DNA of 8,847 nt, from contig CAUAGV010000065.1 in assembly GCA_958428675.1 (NCBI GenBank), positions 1 to 8,847 on the forward strand, read 5' to 3'. Made by a program: the position numbers and the translations under genes. Shown one piece after another: positions 1-4,433 of this stretch; within the stretch, counting starts at the first letter, position 1, and every line of letters starts with the position of its first letter. The notes below the pieces were generated by a model. It was not told the DNA's origin, did no database searches, and was given only the letters and a program-made list of their open reading frames with translations. This stretch comes from an uncultured Collinsella sp. Lineage in GTDB: Bacteria; Actinomycetota; Coriobacteriia; Coriobacteriales; Coriobacteriaceae.

Positions 1-1
1 A

Positions 2-91
2 GGTGCGGGAACGGCCTATTTGCTCAATGTGTTCGGCTGGGATCGGAAATCAACCGGCTACTCATTTAAGTGCGTCCCCAATGAGTGCTAG
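2..91 (+). CDS. 3' end of an unidentified coding sequence (partial, cut by left edge)
   Basis: A plus-strand frame is open from the first bases and ends at TAG 89-91, giving 29 residues with a plausible protein composition (it contains YLLNVFGWDRKSTGYSF). It would overlap the stop codon of the convergent glutaredoxin gene by 4 nt. The last codons run through a 27-nt inverted repeat at 60-86. Another plus frame is also open here, so the choice of frame rests only on composition and on the clean stop. I do not recognise the family, and too little is present to assign one. Confidence 0.35.
   Translation, partial: GAGTAYLLNVFGWDRKSTGYSFKCVPNEC
60..86. repeat. Inverted repeat / possible REP-like hairpin
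   Basis: ACTCATT (60-66) and AATGAGT (80-86) are perfect 7-bp inverted arms around a 13-nt loop containing TAAGTGCGTCCCC. The element lies at the converging 3' ends of two genes. The loop resembles the TAAGTG..TCCCC core of palindromic repeats that accompany REP-associated Y1 transposases in other bacteria; that likeness is from memory. It has no T-run, so a simple intrinsic terminator is less likely, but a chance palindrome cannot be excluded. Confidence 0.35.
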
Positions 92-333
92 AGCAGGCTC
101 TTCTGTGCCCAGGCGATGATGCCGCTCGATTCGTAGAGTGGTACGCCGTCGATGAATAGGCAAGGAACCTGGCGCTTTCCGCCGACGGCGATGAGTGTCT
201 GCTCGGCATCGGGGTCGGTCGAGATATTGCGCTCGGGAATGGTCACGCCGTTATCGGCCAAAAAGCGCTTGACCTTTATGCAATACGGGCAGCCGGTCAT
301 AACGTACAGCTCGAGCTTGTGATCAGTAGCCAT
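88..333 (-). CDS. Glutaredoxin-like dithiol oxidoreductase
   Basis: This encodes an 81-residue thioredoxin-fold protein of normal glutaredoxin length. Seen in the sequence: a beta strand leading into the CPYC active site (C15, C18), the cis-proline loop QVPC (P57, with an extra cysteine C58), and a C-terminal YESSGII segment that fits the glutathione/thiol-binding end of the fold. It should act in the cytoplasm, reducing disulfides or glutathione-like mixed disulfides. Coriobacteria are not typical glutathione producers, so the physiological reductant is open. I chose ATG 331-333 because GGAG lies just upstream and the fold begins directly; the in-frame ATG 13 codons earlier has no such support. 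The gene lies 51 bp downstream of the TipAS regulator on the same strand with no convincing promoter between them, so cotranscription is likely. NrdH-like or mycoredoxin-like roles are alternatives. Confidence 0.85.
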   Translation of the reverse strand: MATDHKLELYVMTGCPYCIKVKRFLADNGVTIPERNISTDPDAEQTLIAVGGKRQVPCLFIDGVPLYESSGIIAWAQKSLL

Positions 334-384
334 AGGTCTCCAATCGGTTGAGGTTTCGATTGAGATACCCAATGCCGCCGCGGT

Positions 385-1212
385 CTATGCGCGAGTCAGC
401 GATGACTCGATTGCCTGGACCAGAAACGCCGTGGCTCCGGTGCCGCAGGGCTTGTCGTAGTAGTCAACAAAGCGCTGGTCGGCGAGGTAGCCGTGGGCGA
501 GCCCCAGGTATGCCTCGTCTTGGGGTTCGCTTCCCCAGTTGAGGCCAATCCAACGACGATGCATCGCAACAAGTTTTTGGGCCTTTCTGCTCTTTGGATC
601 GCCGTCGCCCATGGCAATCGAGAGCTGACCCAGAATGGCACGCTCGAGTTCCTTCATGTCGTTCCATGTCTGGGGATCCATGTCCAGTAACGTTTCGTTT
701 GCTGCATCGATAGCCTCATCGCCATAGCGCGCCCGTGCCTCGGCGCCGTAGCGCTCCTCGTTTTCCTGCACGGTACGCCAGCGCTCCAGTTGCGGCAGCA
801 CGGCACCCATGAGCGAGACTGCCTCGTCGAGCGACATGCCGGTGTTTTGCGCCAGACGCGGAGCGCAGTCCTCGATCATTGCCTCCATCGTGGTCTCGTA
901 GGTGTACTTGCCGTGGTCGTAGCACCACTTGCAGTAATGGTCGGTCGTTGCGCCGTGAGCATCGGTACCGCAGTCGTCGGGCGTGAGTATCATGCCGCAG
1001 CTCTGACAATAGTACTCGGGCATTTCGAGCAGATGAGACAGTGGCTCGCCGGTCACGGCGGCAATGAGCTTCATCATGTCGATGCCCGGTGTGACCTCGC
1101 CGCGCTCCCAACGGCTGACGGCTTGGCGTGTGACGAAGAGCTTGGCGGCGAGCTGCTCCTGAGTTAGGTGATGGGCGCGACGGACAGCAATGAGCTTTTC
1201 TGCGAAGGCCAT
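385..1212 (-). CDS. HTH-Xre transcriptional regulator with zinc ribbon and TipAS ligand-sensing domain
   Basis: This 275-residue protein has three modules. An Xre/Cro helix-turn-helix covers about residues 4-62 (LTQEQLAAKL, then VTRQAVSRWERG). A zinc ribbon covers about 66-105, with the paired cysteines C69/C72 and C94/C97 and an extra C81. A TipAS-like all-helical domain covers about 105-270, recognised by YGDEAIDAANETL, AMHRRWIGLNW and YLADQRFVDYYD. In Streptomyces TipA the TipAS domain binds thiopeptide antibiotics, usually behind a MerR HTH; here the HTH is of a different family. The cysteine that captures thiostrepton in TipA appears to be Gly237 by hand alignment, so another ligand is likely. 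Start ATG 1210-1212 is preceded by AGAAAGGAG and begins the HTH directly; the open frame continues upstream to 1473 but overlaps trmO there. The glutaredoxin gene lies immediately downstream. Autoregulation through the palindrome at 1273-1287 is an inference. Confidence 0.88.
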   Translation of the reverse strand: MAFAEKLIAVRRAHHLTQEQLAAKLFVTRQAVSRWERGEVTPGIDMMKLIAAVTGEPLSHLLEMPEYYCQSCGMILTPDDCGTDAHGATTDHYCKWCYDHGKYTYETTMEAMIEDCAPRLAQNTGMSLDEAVSLMGAVLPQLERWRTVQENEERYGAEARARYGDEAIDAANETLLDMDPQTWNDMKELERAILGQLSIAMGDGDPKSRKAQKLVAMHRRWIGLNWGSEPQDEAYLGLAHGYLADQRFVDYYDKPCGTGATAFLVQAIESSLTRA

Positions 1213-1243
1213 AGCGGCTCCTTTCTGCTGGTTGATGGCTTTA

Positions 1244-1272
1244 AGCATACGCGGCGGCAGACGCCCTTCCAA
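1244..1272 (-). promoter_or_regulatory. Putative promoter of the TipAS-type regulator gene
   Basis: On the minus strand TTGGAA (1267-1272) is followed after 17 bp by TATGCT (1244-1249), each matching the sigma-70 consensus at 4 of 6 positions. Transcription would begin near 1237 and give a short leader holding the AGAAAGGAG ribosome binding site. The palindrome at 1273-1287 abuts the -35 element, which suits a repressor or activator site. The prediction comes from sequence alone. Confidence 0.35.
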
Positions 1273-1287
1273 GCAACCGTTGGTTGC
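1273..1287. promoter_or_regulatory. 15-bp palindrome, candidate operator
   Basis: GCAACC (1273-1278), GTT, then GGTTGC (1282-1287) form a perfect inverted repeat in the divergent intergenic region between the Xre-TipAS regulator and trmO. Its size and spacing suit a dimeric HTH-Xre protein. It touches the -35 of the regulator's putative promoter and lies about 55 bp upstream of the trmO -10 box, so it could serve one or both genes. There is no direct evidence of binding. Confidence 0.35.
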
Positions 1288-1341
1288 ACGACGGGGGACC
1301 GCGACAAAGAATTGCGCACGACGCCTCACACCTTCATGCCG

Positions 1342-1347
1342 TACAAT
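1342..1347 (+). promoter_or_regulatory. -10 element for a leaderless trmO transcript
   Basis: TACAAT, five of six matches to TATAAT, ends 7 nt before the ATG at 1355-1357. That places the transcription start at or within a base of the initiation codon. No Shine-Dalgarno-like run precedes this ATG, whereas the other genes with visible starts here have one. There is no clear -35 box. Leaderless mRNAs with this spacing are common in actinobacteria. The other possible start, ATG at 1346-1348, would overlap the -10 box itself. Confidence 0.45.
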
Positions 1348-1354
1348 GACCGGC

Positions 1355-2092
1355 ATGGAACCTATCGCACACATACATACCGACCTGCCGCAGAAGTTCG
1401 GCATTCCGCGCAACAGTTTTTTGGCGCCCCATCTGCAGGGGCGCATCGTCTTTGAGCCGGAATTTGCCTCCAACGCAGCGGTTGAGGGCCTGGATTCTTT
1501 CTCTCACCTATGGCTGCTGTGGCGCTTCGAAAACGGAACGCCCGGCGGCACGGCTCAGGACATAGCCGCCGATGCCAAGTCGCAGGACAGGTCCGGCACC
1601 AACGCAAAATGGTCGAAAACCGTGCGCCCGCCGCGTCTGGGTGGAGCCGAACGCGTGGGCGTGTTTGCCACGCGCAGTCCGTTTCGCCCTAATCCCATCG
1701 GGCTCACCTGCGTCAAGCTTGATCGTGTCGAGCTCACCGACGATGGTCCCATCATCCATGTGCTGGGGGCCGACCTGCGCGACGGTACGCCCATCTACGA
1801 CATTAAGCCTTACATTCCGTTTGCGGACTGTCACCCGGATGCGACGGGCGGCTGGATTGAGGACGCGCCATGGCAAGAGCTCGATGTCGAGCTCCCGCAA
1901 GCGCTGCGGGACATGGTCCCGGACACAAAGCTCCCCGGCTTGATCGAGGTGCTCCGCCAAGATCCGCGCCGTGCGGGCAGCAAACACGAGCCAAACCGCG
2001 TTTACCATTTGGCTTACGCTGGGCTTGACATATCGTTTACGGTCGACGGAACCAGGTTGACGATAACCGCCATCAACGACGCGCGAGACTAA
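1355..2092 (+). CDS. trmO: tRNA (N6-threonylcarbamoyladenosine(37)-N6)-methyltransferase TrmO
   Basis: This 245-residue protein belongs to the TsaA/YaeB (UPF0066) family. In E. coli TrmO uses S-adenosylmethionine to methylate N6 of t6A37 in ACY-decoding tRNA-Thr, improving decoding. Family signatures are clear and in order: FSHLWLLW (49-56), VRPPRLGG (90-97), GVFATRSPFRPNPIG (102-116), DGTPIYDIKPYIPFAD (143-158) and QDPR (202-205), followed by a C-terminal beta-rich domain ending near residue 240. The start at 1355 gives MEPIAHIHT, which aligns with the FEQIGVIRS start of the E. coli fold; ATG 1346 would add three residues. No ribosome binding site is visible, and a -10 box sits 7 nt upstream. 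A Gly/Asp/Ser-rich stretch of roughly 20 residues (about 63-84) precedes the VRPPRLGG motif and is absent from E. coli TrmO. The gene diverges from the TipAS regulator and probably stands alone, with 112 bp to the next gene. Confidence 0.93.
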   Translation: MEPIAHIHTDLPQKFGIPRNSFLAPHLQGRIVFEPEFASNAAVEGLDSFSHLWLLWRFENGTPGGTAQDIAADAKSQDRSGTNAKWSKTVRPPRLGGAERVGVFATRSPFRPNPIGLTCVKLDRVELTDDGPIIHVLGADLRDGTPIYDIKPYIPFADCHPDATGGWIEDAPWQELDVELPQALRDMVPDTKLPGLIEVLRQDPRRAGSKHEPNRVYHLAYAGLDISFTVDGTRLTITAINDARD

Positions 2093-2204
2093 CCAGCCAT
2101 TCGTCCGCACCCGTCAAATTAAGCGCCAAACTCCGCCCCAAAACCGCCCACGCTGGTGGACAATAACGCCTACCGAAACAATCCGCTTTGCACGGGAGCT
2201 CAGC

Positions 2205-3419
2205 ATGAAATACGACTTTACCTCGCTTATCGACCGCCACGGTATGGACGCCATCGCCGTTGACTCCTGGGGAGAAATTCCCGACATGGCTCCGAACGCA
2301 CCCGACGAGGGCTTCGACCGCATCCCCATGTGGGTGGCGGATATGAATTTTGCCACGGTGCCCACGGTTCAGGAACACATCATTCAGCGCGCCCAGCATC
2401 CCATGTTTGGCTATTTCAATCCGCGTGACGAGTACTTCGACCGCATCATAGAATGGCAGAGCCGCCGTAATGGCGTCGAAGGCCTGCTCCCCGAGCATAT
2501 CGGCTACGAAAACGGCGTGCTGGGCGGTGTTGTGTCGACGCTGCGAGCGTATGTCCAGCCGGGCGATGCGGTGCTGGTCCATAGCCCCACCTACATCGGC
2601 TTTACCAAGTCCATCGAGGCTGCGGGCTATCGCATTGTCCACAGCCCGCTTAGGCTCGACGACCAAGGCGTGTGGCGTATGGACTTTGAGGACATGGAGC
2701 GCAAGCTCGCACAAAACCATATCCATGCCGCGGTGTTCTGCTCGCCGCACAATCCCTGCGGCCGCGTATGGGAGCGCGACGAGATCGAGCGCGCCATGGA
2801 CATCTATCGCCAGCACGATTGCGTGGTGATCTCGGATGAGATTTGGTCCGATATCATCCTGCCTGGTCACAAGCATATCCCGACGCAGTCGGTGAGCGAA
2901 GATGCCCGCATGCGCACGGTTGCCCTCTACGCGCCCAGCAAGACGTTTAACCTGGCGGGCCTGGTCGGCAGCTACCACATCATCTATAACGAGACGCTGC
3001 GCGACCGCGTGTGCGCCGTGTCCAACAAGACTCACTACAACGAGATGAACGTCCTCTCCATGCATGCGCTTATCGGTGCCTACCAGCCGCAAGGCTACGA
3101 GTGGGTGGACGAGCTCAACCAGGTGCTTGCCGGCAATATCGACTACTTCTGCAATTACGTGGACAAGCATTTTGCGGGCGTGTCCTATTCGCGTCCGCAG
3201 GGTACCTACATGGTGTTTCTGGACTGCACCGAGTGGTGCCGCGAGCATGGCCGCGATATTCAGTGGCTGCTCGACGAGGGGGCGCGCGTGGGCGTGGGGT
3301 ATCAGGACGGCCGCCCGTTCCACGGGCCCTGCCACATTCGCGTGAATCTGGCGCTGCCGCTTTCGCGCGTAAGGGAAGCGTGTGAGCGCCTGGACCGCTA
3401 CGTTTTTAACGCACGGTAA
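2205..3419 (+). CDS. MalY/PatB-family PLP-dependent C-S lyase (cystathionine beta-lyase / aminotransferase)
   Basis: This 404-residue fold-type I PLP enzyme has the usual length for the MalY/PatB family. Seen in the sequence: an N-terminal PMWVADMNF segment (41-49) typical of MalY, a cofactor-pocket SPHNPCGR (N183), DEIWSD (D211 pairing with the pyridine nitrogen), APSKTFNLAG with the Schiff-base lysine K246, and HIRVNLALP with the carboxylate-binding arginine R379. Members cleave cystathionine to homocysteine, pyruvate and ammonia, and often act on cysteine or S-conjugates, releasing H2S or thiols; some are aminotransferases. The exact substrate cannot be read from sequence. ATG 2205 is supported by GGGAG six bases upstream. 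GACAAT at 2159-2164 could be a weak -10, but I see no good -35. The gene looks monocistronic: it starts 112 bp after trmO and ends 12 bp before a strong hairpin. Confidence 0.9.
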   Translation: MKYDFTSLIDRHGMDAIAVDSWGEIPDMAPNAPDEGFDRIPMWVADMNFATVPTVQEHIIQRAQHPMFGYFNPRDEYFDRIIEWQSRRNGVEGLLPEHIGYENGVLGGVVSTLRAYVQPGDAVLVHSPTYIGFTKSIEAAGYRIVHSPLRLDDQGVWRMDFEDMERKLAQNHIHAAVFCSPHNPCGRVWERDEIERAMDIYRQHDCVVISDEIWSDIILPGHKHIPTQSVSEDARMRTVALYAPSKTFNLAGLVGSYHIIYNETLRDRVCAVSNKTHYNEMNVLSMHALIGAYQPQGYEWVDELNQVLAGNIDYFCNYVDKHFAGVSYSRPQGTYMVFLDCTEWCREHGRDIQWLLDEGARVGVGYQDGRPFHGPCHIRVNLALPLSRVREACERLDRYVFNAR

Positions 3420-3431
3420 GTGTGCGCTGCA

Positions 3432-3469
3432 TGCGGGGCCTTCTGCCAAGTCGGCTAGAAGGCCCCGCA
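3432..3469 (+). terminator. Hairpin terminator after the C-S lyase gene
   Basis: TGCGGGGCCTTCT (3432-3444) pairs perfectly with AGAAGGCCCCGCA (3457-3469), and an inner GCC/GGC pair extends the stem around a five-base loop with one unpaired T. It begins 12 bp after the stop codon. No T-run follows the stem, so it is a U-poor hairpin of the type often found after actinobacterial genes. It separates the lyase gene from the sensory operon that follows. Confidence 0.75.
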
Positions 3470-3478
3470 GGGTAAAGC

Positions 3479-3543
3479 GTCTGTAACCATTGGGCGCTCG
3501 AGTGGTTTCATTTGCTATTATTTTTAACCATTTGAGTCTGTAA
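3479..3543 (+). repeat. Paired short direct repeats around the SBP-kinase promoter
   Basis: GTCTGTAA occurs at 3479-3486 and 3536-3543, and TAACCATT occurs at 3484-3491 and 3525-3532. The two copies of each bracket the putative -10 element at 3516-3521. They could be half-sites for a regulator of the SBP-kinase operon. With 8-bp units in AT-richer DNA, chance is a real alternative. Confidence 0.3.
3513..3521 (+). promoter_or_regulatory. Extended -10 promoter of the SBP-kinase operon
   Basis: TGC at 3513-3515 directly precedes TATTAT at 3516-3521, an extended -10 arrangement that can work without a good -35; none is seen at the standard spacing. It lies in a locally AT-rich stretch of an otherwise GC-rich window. 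Transcription would start near 3528, about 36 nt before the lipoprotein ATG and downstream of the lyase terminator. Confidence 0.5.
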
Positions 3544-3563
3544 GCAGGATCGTCTGGAGCTCG

Positions 3564-4433
3564 ATGAAAAGACCTCGCCGCTCGGTTGCCATATCGTTGT
3601 TTGGTGCGCTTGCGGTAGCGTGTGCCTTTGTCGTAGCGATAGCCGGCTGTTCCGGGTCGAATGACGGAGCCTCGACGTCTGCATTTGAAGAACTGGACGC
3701 CTCGCAAGTCAAAGACGACGACCTTAAGACGCTCAACGTCGGAAGCGACCTCTATCCACCGTTTGTGTATACCGATGAGTACGGCGATATCGTTGGCCTG
3801 GATGTCGAGATATTGACCGAGGCTTTGGCCCGCATTGGTTACAAGCCAAAATACCAGCTGATCGATTGGGAAAAGAAGAAAGAGCTGCTGGCGAGCGGCG
3901 AGCTCGATTGTGTCATGGGTAGCTTTAGTATGACGGGTCGCGAAAGCGAGTATCGCTGGGCCGGTCCGTACCTTGCGAGCCGCCAGGTGGTCGCGGTCAA
4001 TCCCGAAAGCGACATCTACACGCTCGCCGATCTTGAGGGCAGGGTCGTGGGGGTGCAGTCCACCACCAAGCCCGAGGGCATTTTGCTCAACCGTACCAAT
4101 GGAAAGGTTCCGCAAATCAAGGGGCTCTACAGCTTCTCGGACCGCTCATACCTGAACCCGGCGCTCGTCGAGGGCCTGGTCGACGCTATCGCCGCACATG
4201 AGTCCTCGCTGCTCACCTATGAAAAAGACTATGGCGTGACGTATCGCATTCTGAACGAGCCGCTGCTGGAGGTTGGTTTGGGCACCGCTTTCGATATCAA
4301 CGACACGCGCGGTATCGACGTTAAACTCACCCATGCCTACCAAGAAATGCTTGCCGATGGCACCATGGAACGCCTGGTGTCAAAGTACTTTGATGACCCC
4401 TCACCATTTTTGAATATGGAGGGCCTGTCGTGA
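3564..4433 (+). CDS. Solute-binding lipoprotein (SBP_bac_3, amino-acid type) paired with a hybrid kinase
   Basis: This 289-residue secreted lipoprotein has a basic N-terminus (KRPRR), a hydrophobic stretch (8-27) and a lipobox AIAG|C with lipidated C29. The mature part is a two-lobe family-3 solute-binding domain, about 56-278: YPPFVYTDEYGDIVGLDVEI opens lobe 1, and SMTGRESEYRWAGPY carries R126, which normally binds the ligand carboxylate. By hand alignment with HisJ the Asp that holds the ligand amine in lobe 2 is replaced by H212 (DAIAAHE), so a classical alpha-amino acid ligand is uncertain. No ABC permease or ATPase is adjacent. Its TGA overlaps the GTG start of the kinase gene by 4 nt, implying translational coupling and a sensory role: presenting ligand state to the kinase outside the membrane. 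GGAG lies four bases before ATG 3564, slightly close. An orphan transport receptor is the main alternative. Confidence 0.88.
   Translation: MKRPRRSVAISLFGALAVACAFVVAIAGCSGSNDGASTSAFEELDASQVKDDDLKTLNVGSDLYPPFVYTDEYGDIVGLDVEILTEALARIGYKPKYQLIDWEKKKELLASGELDCVMGSFSMTGRESEYRWAGPYLASRQVVAVNPESDIYTLADLEGRVVGVQSTTKPEGILLNRTNGKVPQIKGLYSFSDRSYLNPALVEGLVDAIAAHESSLLTYEKDYGVTYRILNEPLLEVGLGTAFDINDTRGIDVKLTHAYQEMLADGTMERLVSKYFDDPSPFLNMEGLS

Noticed and set aside
1190..1354. N-terminal extension of TrmO from ATG 1190
   Set aside because: The extra 55 residues are low-complexity Arg-rich translation of the divergent promoter region, and homologues begin at the MEPIAH position.
1213..1473. N-terminal extension of the TipAS-type regulator up to 1473
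   Set aside because: It would overlap trmO and its promoter. The start at 1212 has a strong ribosome binding site and begins the HTH directly.
2093..2204. Terminator between trmO and the C-S lyase gene
   Set aside because: Only a 4-bp CCAC/GTGG stem near 2147-2159 is visible, too weak to call.
2073..4115. 680-codon minus-strand open frame across the C-S lyase and the lipoprotein gene
   Set aside because: It is antisense to two well-supported genes, its translation has no recognisable domain, and it runs through a terminator and a promoter. Long antisense frames are expected opposite GC-rich coding sequence.
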